Position numbers and translations under genes: made by a program. A stretch of DNA of 36,658 nt, taken from the NCBI GenBank assembly GCA_003447595.1, contig DLYT01000090.1, positions 37,517-74,174 on the forward strand, in the 5' to 3' direction. The notes beneath the pieces were generated by a model. It was given only the letters and a program-made list of their open reading frames with translations, had not been told where the DNA came from and did no database searches. Origin of the DNA: Porphyromonadaceae bacterium. Lineage in GTDB: Bacteria > Bacteroidota > Bacteroidia > Bacteroidales > CAMTPD01. Positions within the stretch are counted from its first letter, which is position 1, and each line of letters begins with the position of its first letter. Of the stretch, positions 17,217-26,493 are shown piece by piece.

Positions 17217-17298
17217 GGGCAGTTTCCAGAGTGGCCAAATGGGGCTGACTGTAACTCAGCTGGTAACACCTTCGGAGGTTCGAATCCTTCACTGCCCA
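17217..17298 (+). tRNA. tRNA-Tyr (GTA), copy 1
   Basis: 82 nt. The acceptor arms GGGCAGT and ACTGCCC pair fully, with discriminator A at 17298. The anticodon GTA is at 17251-17253 between CTGA and TCAG. The long variable arm typical of bacterial tRNA-Tyr is present, and the T-arm is GAGGTTCGAATCCTT. CCA is not encoded. An identical copy lies at 17992-18073. Confidence 0.96.
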
Positions 17299-17310
17299 CT
17301 TCTTTATCTT

Positions 17311-17383
17311 GCGGGAATAGCTCAGTTGATAGAGCATCAGCCTTCCAAGCTGAGGGTCGCGGGTTTGAGCCCCGTTTCCCGCT
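17311..17383 (+). tRNA. tRNA-Gly (TCC)
   Basis: 73 nt. The acceptor arms GCGGGAA and TTCCCGC pair fully, with discriminator T. The anticodon loop CTTCCAA (17342-17348) gives anticodon TCC. D-arm and T-arm (CGGGTTTGAGCCCCG) are regular. CCA is not encoded. Co-transcribed with tRNA-Tyr copy 1, 12 bases downstream of it. Confidence 0.96.
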
Positions 17384-17389
17384 CAAGTA

Positions 17390-17418
17390 AAGCCTCTTCG
17401 AAAGAAGAGGCTTTTTTC
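17390..17418 (+). terminator. Terminator of the tRNA-Tyr/tRNA-Gly unit
   Basis: AAGCCTCTTC and GAAGAGGCTT form a strong stem with a GAAA-type loop, followed by TTTTTT, immediately after tRNA-Gly. Confidence 0.92.
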
Positions 17419-17831
17419 GTATCCTATATTCAATACTCGTCTTACTCGCTACACAAACAACCAAGACCACTCCCCCATCATCTACCATCTTAACCAAACA
17501 CACTTCACAACATCTATACAACAAATAAAACGAATCTACATATTCACCATTCGAATATAAGCACTACTTCTCTACTCGTTTCAATCGACCATCTCTTCAG
17601 TTCATCACAATGACTAAACTTGACAGTTACATGCAAACACAGGTGCACATAGAGATATAAGCTAAATATTCACCACAAACGAAACTAGATCTCACACTAA
17701 AAAAACAACTATATAGCACCTTACATCATCAAAGGCCATAAATCAAGAAAAAAACACATATATATAATCTCCTGAAAAACAGTGTTATTTGAAAAAACTT
17801 TAAGAATTAATGAAAAAAAGTAGCTTAAAGA
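17419..17831. other. Non-coding, G-poor spacer between the two tRNA units
   Basis: 413 bases in which I see no gene, RNA fold or repeat. The + strand is markedly rich in A and C and poor in G, especially 17440-17720. Open frames overlapping the tRNAs on either strand are artefacts of the tRNA sequences. Confidence 0.6.
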
Positions 17832-17862
17832 CTTGTGAATTCAAATAAAGGTGCTACCTTTG
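17832..17862 (+). promoter_or_regulatory. Promoter of the tRNA-Cys/tRNA-Tyr unit
   Basis: CTTG (17832-17835), 19 bases, then TACCTTTG (17855-17862). The -7 box is perfect and the -33 box has one mismatch. The tRNA-Cys begins 46 bases downstream. Confidence 0.75.
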
Positions 17863-17908
17863 CAATGCAATCGAGAGATACTGAGTGTCAAACGAGAGCA
17901 AGCAAAAG

Positions 17909-17979
17909 GGTTCCTTGGCCGAGTGGCTAGGCACCGGTCTGCAAAACCGTTTACGGCGGTTCGAATCCGCCAGGAACCT
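17909..17979 (+). tRNA. tRNA-Cys (GCA)
   Basis: 71 nt. The acceptor arms GGTTCCT and AGGAACC pair fully, with discriminator T. The anticodon loop CTGCAAA gives GCA. The T-arm is GGCGGTTCGAATCCGCC. CCA is not encoded. Confidence 0.96.
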
Positions 17980-17991
17980 CTTATTTTTTCT

Positions 17992-18073
17992 GGGCAGTTT
18001 CCAGAGTGGCCAAATGGGGCTGACTGTAACTCAGCTGGTAACACCTTCGGAGGTTCGAATCCTTCACTGCCCA
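17992..18073 (+). tRNA. tRNA-Tyr (GTA), copy 2
   Basis: 82 nt, identical by eye to copy 1 at 17217-17298 over its whole length, with different flanks. It is 12 bases after tRNA-Cys and directly before a terminator. Confidence 0.96.
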
Positions 18074-18074
18074 C

Positions 18075-18108
18075 AAAAAAAGGATCTCAATATTGAGATC
18101 CTTTTTTT
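18075..18108. terminator. Bidirectional terminator between tRNA-Tyr and the aquaporin gene
   Basis: A near-perfect palindrome: seven A, GGATCTCAA, TA, TTGAGATCC, seven T. It has a T-run on both strands and so can end the tRNA unit (+) and the aquaporin gene (-), which stops at 18126. Confidence 0.92.
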
Positions 18109-18125
18109 GTATCTATATGTTTCAT

Positions 18126-18782
18126 CTATTCCATATGTTCTACCTTTTCTGGAGATATCGCTTTCCAAACAAATGCAGCAATAGCTCCACCTACCAACGG
18201 CGCTACAATAAATATCCACAATTGATGTAAAGCGAGCCCTCCTGTAAACAATGCAGGAGCAATACTACGAGCCGGATTAACAGAAGTACCATCAATTGGA
18301 ATCAACATCAAGTGATCTAGAGTCAATGTAAGACCAATGGCAATACCAGCAAAGCCCGCAGGAGCGATTTTAGACGTAGATCCGAGCACAACTGTTACAA
18401 AGATAAAGGTTGCTACTACCTCTGCGATAAAAACGCTTACAAGAGGATAACTAGTCGATTGGTTTTGCCCAAGTGTTTCTGTTTGCCCTGTGATAACCGC
18501 AAGAATACTTGTAGCCAACAAAGCACCTATAATCTGAAACACAATGTACATGAATGCATCCTTCGACGACATACGTTTACTCATCCACATCCCAAACGTA
18601 ATAGCAGGATTCATGTGACCACCCGAAATAGGACCAATTACATATACCATACCCAAAACAGATAGCCCGAAAGCCAAAGCAATACCCACATTACCGACAT
18701 GAGCCCCTGCAATCACCGCTGTACCCGTACCCATTAGTACCAAAACCATTGTACCAACAAGCTCTGACAAATACTTTTTCAT
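18126..18782 (-). CDS. aqpZ: Aquaporin Z-type water channel
   Basis: A 218-residue MIP-family channel with six membrane helices and two NPA half-helices: SGGHMNPAITFG (NPA at 58-60) and TSVNPARSIAPALF (NPA at 169-171). His157 in LDHL and Arg172 directly after the second NPA match the narrow aromatic/Arg filter of water-selective AqpZ. Glycerol facilitators have Asp after NPAR, here Ser. So water rather than glycerol transport is expected in the inner membrane. Single gene; no matching promoter was found in the 130 bases upstream, and it shares a bidirectional terminator with the tRNA genes. Confidence 0.93.
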   Translation of the reverse strand: MKKYLSELVGTMVLVLMGTGTAVIAGAHVGNVGIALAFGLSVLGMVYVIGPISGGHMNPAITFGMWMSKRMSSKDAFMYIVFQIIGALLATSILAVITGQTETLGQNQSTSYPLVSVFIAEVVATFIFVTVVLGSTSKIAPAGFAGIAIGLTLTLDHLMLIPIDGTSVNPARSIAPALFTGGLALHQLWIFIVAPLVGGAIAAFVWKAISPEKVEHME

Positions 18783-18911
18783 AATGTATTAATTAAAACG
18801 TTTCTTTATCAACACTGGCATTACAACTATTAAGCATAATGAAGCATTGATGTAAATGCTAGTTTATATAAGAAATAAACAGTAGAGATGAACCAATAGT
18901 TTATGATTAAC

Positions 18912-18947
18912 AAAAAACCGGCACGAAGTTTAACCTTCGGCCGGTTC
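18912..18947 (-). terminator. Terminator of tamB-tamL
   Basis: On the minus strand AACCGGC (18947-18941) pairs with GCCGGTT (18923-18917), extended inward by CGAAG/CTTCG, and is followed by TTTTTTGTT. It starts 8 bases after the tamL stop. Confidence 0.85.
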
Positions 18948-18954
18948 ATATACA

Positions 18955-21273
18955 TTAGAAAGGATATCCAATAGCAAGATGGAAGCAAAGCCCATCCTTA
19001 AATTTCGAGATATTATAATAGCCAGACTTGTCCGGATTAGGATATGGTGTATGAATAGCTATACCTAAATCACCACGAATCACGAGAAACGTAAGGTCGT
19101 ATCGCAAACCTACCCCAGTACCCACAGCGATATCCTTCAAGAATGTTTTTGCCCGTAGTGTTCCCCCCGGTCTTTTCGGATCATTGTGAAGCAACCAAAT
19201 GTTTCCGGCATCAAGAAACACAGCTCCGTGCAACTCTTCAATAATAGGAAAACGATACTCAGCATTAAACTCCAATTTAATATTCCCCGTTTGATCAATA
19301 TAAGAATACTGAAGACCTTTAGGAGGCCTATAACTACCTGGCCCCAAAGAACGGATGGTAAAGGCGCGAATACTGTTAGCCCCTCCAATATAAAACTGTT
19401 CACTGTAAGGCATCACAGAGGAGTTTCCATACGGAATACCAATCCCTCCATATAAACGAAACGCAAGCAATGTTTTCTTTGCTAATTGATGATACCATCT
19501 AAAATCAGAAGTAAACTTAACAAACTGCGAAAACTGACTACCAAACAGCGTCTTCACCGTATCATTCTTGTGCCTGCCGGTGATTCCGTATATACCGGAA
19601 AGAATATTACCCGCTTCTACAAAACTACCTTGCCAAAAGAAACGATTCTTCTTTGTATCAGATGCTGGAGGCTCGTATGTTACAGTATACCCCATTGAAG
19701 GGATAAATTGATTACGAAAACTCAACTCAATAGCAGGGTTACCAGCCATTGTTGTATCAAACTTAGCAGTCGAGTGAAGCACTGATGTATAATCAAGTTT
19801 GAAAGCCCTAATTGAATGAAACCAAGAAGGAGACGTTTGAAAATCATAGCTTAAACCTCCTCCAAGTGAAAGCATTTGAAAAAATCCTGCACGCGTAAGC
19901 AAGTCGGCATTCACACTCATTTTAGTTGAACGAGGAAATTTACCGTCACTTTTAATAAAGTGAGGCAATAGAATTCGAGGAATCGTCAATGATGTAGTAA
20001 GCCCAAACTCATACGAATTAAGAAGAGACTTACTTCCTGTCGCATCTTTCACGGCCTTTGTTTGCCACTCATAAGATGCTTTCAACTGCATTGCCAACTT
20101 CTCGCCACCACCAAATGTATTGTTGTTTGAAACCGTAAACAAAAGTCCGGGACCAATCTGGTCGTTCGACTTTGCCGCTACGTTCATTTCTATTTCAGCT
20201 TGCCAAGGCATTTCCAACTCACTATTCACAAGCATATTCAAACGTGGGTTATAAGCAGATGAGTCGACTGGCGCAAACTGCAAATTCACATACTTGAAGA
20301 TATTAAGTCTATTCAAGTTTTGAAGTGTACGAGTTTGTTCAGCTTGCGAATACAAATCCCCTCTACGCAATGCTATATTACGACGCAACACAGAGGGCCT
20401 CACCTTTAATTTGCCTTGATAATAAATATTCAAACCTTTATAATGTACCGTATCAACAGGCTCATCATTGTCTTGTACATTTACTTGCACCGAAATGGTA
20501 TCAATTGTGTATGGCTTCAAAACAGATGGAGGCAAAATTGGGTCGCGAACAACTCGCAACATAACCCGATCTTTCACTTGTGTAGTATCAGCTAAATACA
20601 ATAAATATTCGGGACGATAATAAAAATAACCATCATTACGCAATGTTTTTGCAACACGAGTCTGTTCATTCTCTAACGTCTGAACACTGTATTGCTCATT
20701 CATACGCAACAACGATTGCGGCTCTATATCTCGAATAATCGAATCTGCTCTCGTATTCTTTAGTACGTATTGTATCGAATCAAATAAATAAGGCTTCGGA
20801 ATATGAATAAAATATTCAATCTTAGCCGTTTTAGGATTCTTACCATCAATCAATTTCATGCTCGTAGAAGCCGTGAAATATCCGAAATCTCGCAACATAC
20901 TCTCTACCACTTTCACGCGTAGATCGGGTTGCACATTTGAGATCAAAACAGGTTTTCGACTAAATGTATTATAAAACCACTTCTTTAACCCCTTTGTAGG
21001 CGGTGTTTCAAATGCATTGTAGATCCAAAGGCCTACCGGAAAAGGAAGCCTGATCGAACTACTTCCAAACAATGCGTTATTAGGAGCATATGCCAATGGA
21101 GTGGTCAAATTACTATTCAGAGCCGGAGGTAATACAACTCCTGAGTCTTTCTCGATCACAATTTTTTTTATCCCGGTATAAAGCTGATCGTCTTTCGGAA
21201 TATTACGTGTAGTAGAGCAGGAAACAATTATTCCCTGCAATAAGATTATATATAGATATAGCTTATTTTTCAT
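18955..21273 (-). CDS. tamL: Omp85-family outer-membrane lipoprotein (TamA-like, TamL)
   Basis: A 772-residue BamA/TamA-type protein. The N-terminus has a lipoprotein signal (IIVSC, Cys at residue 19), unlike classical TamA. POTRA-like segments occupy about residues 40-330 (for example RPSVLRRNIALRRGDLYSQ near 295, the usual last POTRA). The C-terminal half is the 16-strand barrel; the family motif around IRAFTIRSLGPGSY (about 640) corresponds to the VRGF/Y-type loop-6 motif, and the protein ends in a barrel signal with terminal Phe (GYPF). It should sit in the outer membrane and insert or assist other envelope components together with TamB. I chose the ATG at 21273, giving an 11-base overlap with tamB; the upstream ATG at 21303 would lengthen the signal peptide unnaturally. 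Confidence 0.9.
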   Translation of the reverse strand: MKNKLYLYIILLQGIIVSCSTTRNIPKDDQLYTGIKKIVIEKDSGVVLPPALNSNLTTPLAYAPNNALFGSSSIRLPFPVGLWIYNAFETPPTKGLKKWFYNTFSRKPVLISNVQPDLRVKVVESMLRDFGYFTASTSMKLIDGKNPKTAKIEYFIHIPKPYLFDSIQYVLKNTRADSIIRDIEPQSLLRMNEQYSVQTLENEQTRVAKTLRNDGYFYYRPEYLLYLADTTQVKDRVMLRVVRDPILPPSVLKPYTIDTISVQVNVQDNDEPVDTVHYKGLNIYYQGKLKVRPSVLRRNIALRRGDLYSQAEQTRTLQNLNRLNIFKYVNLQFAPVDSSAYNPRLNMLVNSELEMPWQAEIEMNVAAKSNDQIGPGLLFTVSNNNTFGGGEKLAMQLKASYEWQTKAVKDATGSKSLLNSYEFGLTTSLTIPRILLPHFIKSDGKFPRSTKMSVNADLLTRAGFFQMLSLGGGLSYDFQTSPSWFHSIRAFKLDYTSVLHSTAKFDTTMAGNPAIELSFRNQFIPSMGYTVTYEPPASDTKKNRFFWQGSFVEAGNILSGIYGITGRHKNDTVKTLFGSQFSQFVKFTSDFRWYHQLAKKTLLAFRLYGGIGIPYGNSSVMPYSEQFYIGGANSIRAFTIRSLGPGSYRPPKGLQYSYIDQTGNIKLEFNAEYRFPIIEELHGAVFLDAGNIWLLHNDPKRPGGTLRAKTFLKDIAVGTGVGLRYDLTFLVIRGDLGIAIHTPYPNPDKSGYYNISKFKDGLCFHLAIGYPF

Positions 21274-24200
21274 TTGTTTGCTGTTTGTCTTTTTTACGGC
21301 CAAAGAAGAATAAATCTCTCAACATTTCCATTCTCTTTCGATATACCAACCCTATACCGGTAGATATAATCTGTCCTTCAAGAATACTTTCATAGCTCGT
21401 ATTGTGAAACAATGTAAGGTAAGCAGAACCTTGTCTATTAAGCTTGTACTCAAGGGTTACATCGTCTATAAAGCTTTGCCCGATCGCCTTTTCCTGAGCT
21501 TGCGCATCGGGAGAAAAAGATCCTCCAATCTTCACTTTAAAGCGATTATTAAAAAGTTGTTTCGAGAAAGAATAAGTATAATCGGTTCGCTGAGAAACAT
21601 TTCCACTTTCTCCTTCTTGATATGTATCCACACCAAGAGAGATATCTACCCCTTTAAGCGTATTACGAGCCCAATCATTGACCTGACTTTGTACAAATGA
21701 AGTAAGTATGCTTGTTGCATTCATTTGTGATGATGTCGACGACATTCCCGGTCCACTATACATATTGTAAAGCAAAAGGTTCATAGCTTGCTTCGATCGC
21801 TCCTCTGCATTCATCGAAGACAGCTGACTTTGAACAGTTGAATTATCCGGAGCTGCCAAGTCGAATGTAATTTGCATATTATCCAGCGTATTCATTACAT
21901 TTACAATGGCATTAAATGTTACCGGATTGGTTGCTCCGGAACTTTCATCCGTTACAGAAGTCCTGATTTTATCTACAGCTGTGATATGAAGAGTCGGATC
22001 GAGCATATCACCTGTCCAATCAACATAACTACCTTGCTGAATATTAAACACTTTCTGAGATATAATAGGCGGATTGTATACAACCGTACCACCCGTTACC
22101 GAGTATCGACCAGTAAAAGAAGTGCTACCTTCCGGACTCGCTTGATAAACTAAATTACCTCCACCTTGTATTTCAATACGGTTCGACCCATCATCAGACA
22201 AGTAAATACCCGCTTGAGCTGCATCATTAATACCAATTGTAAACAACAAATCCAGACCTCCGGTTTGAGCCTTCAACAATGGGATAGCATCCACTTCACT
22301 TGTATCTCGAAATGAAACAAACTGTACCAGCTGTGCTGTTTTATCATTCACCTGCAATGGTGAATTTTGCATTACATAGGTTACGTCTGTATTTCCTAAC
22401 AGCATCATGTTTCCTCTGATCTTCAATGCAGCTAGCGAACCTTTGATCGTTGTATTCAAATCGACATACGCTTTTCCAAAAATCATCGAACTAGCCTTCT
22501 GACTCACATCAATCACCTGGAAATCGGTAGCCTTAATAGAAAGATCTGTCAGAATATTCTCCAAATTCTCTAAGTTGACAGTTCCATCCATTGTCATCAA
22601 GTTCTTATTTGGAGGGATTAAACTAAACTTATTGAAGTGAACGATACTATTGGTAATCGCAATATTCTGGCTATCGAGCATAAAAGAGGTATTAATCATA
22701 GACACATTAATTTTTGCGTCTTTGAAAAACAAATCTCCATCAAACTCGTAACGCTTATCATGAGAAACTACATCCAACCCACCGTTCAACATCCCCGAAA
22801 GCGTAGCTGTTTCGTCTGGAAGAAACGGATTTATGATCTTCAATGGAAAACGATCTAATTTCACATTATAATGTTCGTTTTCAGTCTTAGAGGCCAAATT
22901 ACCGGAAAACACAGCACTACGTATACTATCAATATCTAAATATCCGGAGAACTGAGGCGTACCATTTGTCTCTGCTAGATAATTGATATTTGTTCGTAAA
23001 CTTCCTACAGGATTTGATTTATAGATAAGACTATCAATCTTTATCCCCGCATCAACAGCCATACGTTTAAGATTCGATTCGAGTTGCACACCGAGTCCAA
23101 CACGTCCGCTCATCGTAGGCAAAAAAGCATACGATTTGCTCAAACGATCAAGTTCGATGCCTGTAATTGTAAGACGTATTGCTCCTTGAGGAATACCATC
23201 TTCAGAGTCTACCGTTGTCAACGAGGCCTTACGTCCATCCGACTCGAACACAACATCTGCTTTTACCTGTTTTTTGGTATTGATATCGATAAAGTTACCT
23301 GTATTTAAATTCCACGTTTGAAATGCCAATATAGGATTTGCGGGATACAAATGAAATGATAACATTGAATCTGCTACTTGCGCGTGTAATCCAATGTCAA
23401 GCCCTTTTACATTTGAAGCATCTTTATACTGCAACAATAAGTCGGCCGCATTACTCTCCCAATACCCCAAAGCCTCTGCCAAGTAAGCTTTACGAGTACC
23501 ACCCGGAAGATTCTGCATCTTGAAAGAATAAGTCAGACTATCGGTTCGTTGGTTAACATTCAAAACCAATGAGTCTATTATATTTTGCCCACTACGCATA
23601 TTTGTTGCATAGGCTTTGCCCTGAATACCTTCGTTCGTATTATTTACAAGCCAAACGTTTGCTTCTTTAAAGCTAATCTTACTACTACGCAAATACTTCG
23701 CCAATACGTTATCATTACCTGCCTTCATTGTCAATGTAAAATGAGGCAGACTTTCACTTAACATATTAGCATTAAGGCGAAAGTTTTTCAACTCTGCTAA
23801 GGTTTTATCCAAGACAATAGAACTACGTTTTAGATAACTTTGAAGATTCTCATCAACAGAGGTGGTTAATATCAAGTCGCCTGAAGAGAGTTTACTAAAA
23901 ATAGAATCGTGTACTCCATGTGCGACCAATGCCACATCTCCTAACGTATGTACAAACTTCTCATCGGCAAACTGTATGTTATTAAAATCCAGATTCACAT
24001 CAAAATGATCTTTAAAGTCATATTGCGCTTGACCATTCAGACCCAATAAGATTCCCATAGGCTTATTTGTAAGCCCAAGTTTGAACAAGTTCAACTGCTG
24101 TACCACTGTCTTAGTCTCCAGACTCACTCGTTTCTTCGACAGTGTACCTTTATTACTAGATGCAATATTTACATATTCATCATTCACATTTAAATCCACT

Positions 24201-25996
24201 CCATACACCGAATCTTTAAGAAACGCCTTTAAGGTTCCATTCTTATAGCTGTGCCCTGCATTCACCAGTTCTACCAAGTCTACATTTGCATTCACAAATG
24301 AATTAGGCAACTGTAAATCAAAGCCCTTACCTTTAATTTCTGCTTTAGCAATAAGAATACCTAAAGAGTCTTTTGGCAAGAATCTTTTCAGATTAATTGT
24401 ATCAATAGAAGCATTCAAGCTATACGCCTCTTGATGAGGATTAAACATTCCTTGTAAAGCGACTTTACCCCTACGCAAACGCAAAACAAGATCTCCCATC
24501 CAATTTCCGGAGCTAACCTTCACCAAGCCATTCAAAGAAATATTGCGCGGAATGGCAAATTGACTCCGCATAGACGTATCCGGAAGCAATGCTGGAAGAA
24601 ATGTTAGATCCATAGCTTTGACATTCAGATTCATGCTTCCGCTTATCTGCTTAATATCATAAAGCTTAGAGAAAGCTCCTTTACCTTCTATATCTAGACA
24701 TTCGGGCAATACTGCCGACAGGGTTATATTATTCAACTGTGCTAAAGTTCCACGAGCTGAGGAATTCAGAGTAATTGCTTCTGCATGATATCGATTATAA
24801 ATATCTTTAGGAGGATTACCTGCAAAGAAGAACAAGTCTTGCATCCCCACTACACCTTTAAATGCATAATCAATAGCTGCATCAGCCTTCATATCAAATA
24901 AAGAAGAAGAGATCAACGCATTACCCTTCAAGTAACTATATCCGGTTTTGAGATTCAAGTCCTCAATCTGCATGCGTGTAGAATCAATATTAATCCTACC
25001 GGTGAGCTCTTTTAATTCCAAGCCGGACTTCTCTGCAAAAGAGGCCTTGCTAATGTTAGCCTTTACAAGCATCCCACTATTAAAGACAGAGTCTGCTTGA
25101 AAAGAAATCTTATCCAGAACAATATCCGATGGATTGAATCCAACAACCGAGTCGGTCGTCGCTCCTATTTTATACGTAAAGCGATTATCTGTGAGTGCCA
25201 ACTTGGTAGCCTTGATGGTCCAAGGAAGTGAAGCTGCCGTAGAATTGATTGTATCTGCTGCTTGAGAAACCGAATCAGAACTCATAAATATATTACATTC
25301 AGAGCCTTCTAGATAACCGGTTTCAATCGTAATATCTTGTTTTTGAAGATCGATCAATCCTTTTGTCAATTCAATCTTTGGCACATTTGCTTTTACAGTT
25401 ATATTAGACGGAATGTAATCCATCTCAAAAGTCACATCAAGAAGACCCAACTTATTGATACTTACGTTCCAAGCAGGAAGTACTGTGACAGCAGTATCCG
25501 GTTCGGTTCCCGCTTTATAACCAACATACTTTATCTGAGCATCTTTGAGCACAACTTCTGGTATCACTGCATCCATCGTACTCCAGTTTATACTATGAGC
25601 AGTAAGGAACAGCTCTCCCAAGTGTCCATTGAGAAGCATTGTCTGTGCAGAATCCGTATAGTTTACATATGCTTCATCAAGTTTAAGCTCATTTACCACT
25701 ACCGATGTTTTCAACAAAGGGAGTAATGCGATCTGAGTCTGCAACTCTCCTGTATACAAAACTGTATCTGCCGCCGCATCTGTAATCAGAAGTTTCTGGA
25801 GAGCAAACCGAAGAGGAAACTTAATTCGTATTTTTTCGATATTGTAATGATAAGGAGTAGAAGCTTCTAAATAGCTTACTGCTTTTTCTTTTGCAAAATC
25901 CTGTACAAAAGGGATATACAAGAAAAATGGCAATACAAGTAACAATACGAGTATCGCTAATGCAAATCTAAAGGTATATTTTATAAGAATACGCAT
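21263..25996 (-). CDS. tamB: Translocation/assembly module protein TamB (AsmA-like giant)
   Basis: A 1577-residue protein with one N-terminal membrane helix (about residues 5-28) followed by a very long, beta-rich, repetitive region typical of the AsmA-like/TamB proteins that span the periplasm. The C-terminal DUF490 domain is recognisable from residue about 1250 on: GGNLVYQASPEGSTSFTGRYSVTGG, then an ending that resembles a barrel-docking tail. TamB relatives form a hydrophobic groove that moves phospholipids, and some assist outer-membrane protein insertion with TamA. Here tamL overlaps its stop by 11 bases, giving an operon. ATG at 25996 is chosen because the upstream ATG (26068) lies inside the secG terminator and would put a charged tail before the helix. 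Confidence 0.92.
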   Translation of the reverse strand: MRILIKYTFRFALAILVLLLVLPFFLYIPFVQDFAKEKAVSYLEASTPYHYNIEKIRIKFPLRFALQKLLITDAAADTVLYTGELQTQIALLPLLKTSVVVNELKLDEAYVNYTDSAQTMLLNGHLGELFLTAHSINWSTMDAVIPEVVLKDAQIKYVGYKAGTEPDTAVTVLPAWNVSINKLGLLDVTFEMDYIPSNITVKANVPKIELTKGLIDLQKQDITIETGYLEGSECNIFMSSDSVSQAADTINSTAASLPWTIKATKLALTDNRFTYKIGATTDSVVGFNPSDIVLDKISFQADSVFNSGMLVKANISKASFAEKSGLELKELTGRINIDSTRMQIEDLNLKTGYSYLKGNALISSSLFDMKADAAIDYAFKGVVGMQDLFFFAGNPPKDIYNRYHAEAITLNSSARGTLAQLNNITLSAVLPECLDIEGKGAFSKLYDIKQISGSMNLNVKAMDLTFLPALLPDTSMRSQFAIPRNISLNGLVKVSSGNWMGDLVLRLRRGKVALQGMFNPHQEAYSLNASIDTINLKRFLPKDSLGILIAKAEIKGKGFDLQLPNSFVNANVDLVELVNAGHSYKNGTLKAFLKDSVYGVDLNVNDEYVNIASSNKGTLSKKRVSLETKTVVQQLNLFKLGLTNKPMGILLGLNGQAQYDFKDHFDVNLDFNNIQFADEKFVHTLGDVALVAHGVHDSIFSKLSSGDLILTTSVDENLQSYLKRSSIVLDKTLAELKNFRLNANMLSESLPHFTLTMKAGNDNVLAKYLRSSKISFKEANVWLVNNTNEGIQGKAYATNMRSGQNIIDSLVLNVNQRTDSLTYSFKMQNLPGGTRKAYLAEALGYWESNAADLLLQYKDASNVKGLDIGLHAQVADSMLSFHLYPANPILAFQTWNLNTGNFIDINTKKQVKADVVFESDGRKASLTTVDSEDGIPQGAIRLTITGIELDRLSKSYAFLPTMSGRVGLGVQLESNLKRMAVDAGIKIDSLIYKSNPVGSLRTNINYLAETNGTPQFSGYLDIDSIRSAVFSGNLASKTENEHYNVKLDRFPLKIINPFLPDETATLSGMLNGGLDVVSHDKRYEFDGDLFFKDAKINVSMINTSFMLDSQNIAITNSIVHFNKFSLIPPNKNLMTMDGTVNLENLENILTDLSIKATDFQVIDVSQKASSMIFGKAYVDLNTTIKGSLAALKIRGNMMLLGNTDVTYVMQNSPLQVNDKTAQLVQFVSFRDTSEVDAIPLLKAQTGGLDLLFTIGINDAAQAGIYLSDDGSNRIEIQGGGNLVYQASPEGSTSFTGRYSVTGGTVVYNPPIISQKVFNIQQGSYVDWTGDMLDPTLHITAVDKIRTSVTDESSGATNPVTFNAIVNVMNTLDNMQITFDLAAPDNSTVQSQLSSMNAEERSKQAMNLLLYNMYSGPGMSSTSSQMNATSILTSFVQSQVNDWARNTLKGVDISLGVDTYQEGESGNVSQRTDYTYSFSKQLFNNRFKVKIGGSFSPDAQAQEKAIGQSFIDDVTLEYKLNRQGSAYLTLFHNTSYESILEGQIISTGIGLVYRKRMEMLRDLFFFGRKKDKQQTNEK

Positions 25997-26054
25997 AATT
26001 TCGTCTTTACAAAATAGAAACAACAGGCACGATTGCTTTGTTTGATATTTTTCA

Positions 26055-26088
26055 ATAAAAAAAGGCATCCTTTTTACGGATGCCTTTT
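26055..26088 (-). terminator. Terminator after secG
   Basis: On the minus strand AAAGGCATCC and GGATGCCTTT form a 10-bp stem with a seven-base loop, followed by TTTTATTG. It separates the sigma-54 activator-lptE-secG unit from tamB. Confidence 0.9.
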
Positions 26089-26116
26089 AACAATATAGAT
26101 GTGAATCTAAATATTC

Positions 26117-26491
26117 TTATTCTTTTACAGAGTCTTCAGATGTAGCTTCTGTAGGTTGTTGTGCTTCAGGCTGTGTACCATCTGATGTGCCAAAGTTAGG
26201 CAAAGCAGTGCTAGGCGCAGCTGTAGAATTAATTTGTTGTTTCATTTCCGACTCAACACTTGCGTTACTACGCGGTACAAATGCTGCTGCCAAAATACAA
26301 AGTCCGATAAGAAGTGTCGAAAGCGTCCATGTAGCTTTTTCCAAGAAATCTGTAGTCTTTCTAACACCCATAATTTGGTTTGAAGAAGAGAAGCCTGAAG
26401 CCAAACCTCCACCTTTCGAATTTTGTACCAATACAATTAAGATCAGCAACAACGCAATGATCAAAATCAGAATCGAGATAAATACGTACAT
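26117..26491 (-). CDS. secG: Preprotein translocase subunit SecG
   Basis: A 124-residue inner-membrane protein with two helices (residues about 2-22 and 52-70) and between them the SecG signature QNSKGGGLASGFSSSNQIMG, where the cytosolic loop inverts during translocation. SecG supports SecYE and SecA in exporting unfolded proteins. The C-terminal 45 residues are low-complexity, rich in Ser, Thr, Pro, Gln and Glu, as in other Bacteroidetes SecG. It is two bases downstream of the preceding gene and followed by a strong terminator. ATG start at 26491. Confidence 0.93.
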   Translation of the reverse strand: MYVFISILILIIALLLILIVLVQNSKGGGLASGFSSSNQIMGVRKTTDFLEKATWTLSTLLIGLCILAAAFVPRSNASVESEMKQQINSTAAPSTALPNFGTSDGTQPEAQQPTEATSEDSVKE

Positions 26492-26493
26492 CT

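Noticed and set aside
17045..18184. Open frames of 77-159 codons across the tRNA genes on both strands
   Set aside because: They run through perfect tRNA folds, and parallel frames recur at both tRNA-Tyr copies simply because the copies are identical.
18830..18880. Small palindrome AGCATT/AATGCT upstream of the aquaporin gene
   Set aside because: Six bases only, expected by chance in AT-rich DNA; no operator can be argued.
25997..26068. Upstream ATG start of tamB
   Set aside because: It falls inside the secG terminator hairpin, and the added residues do not fit the membrane anchor.
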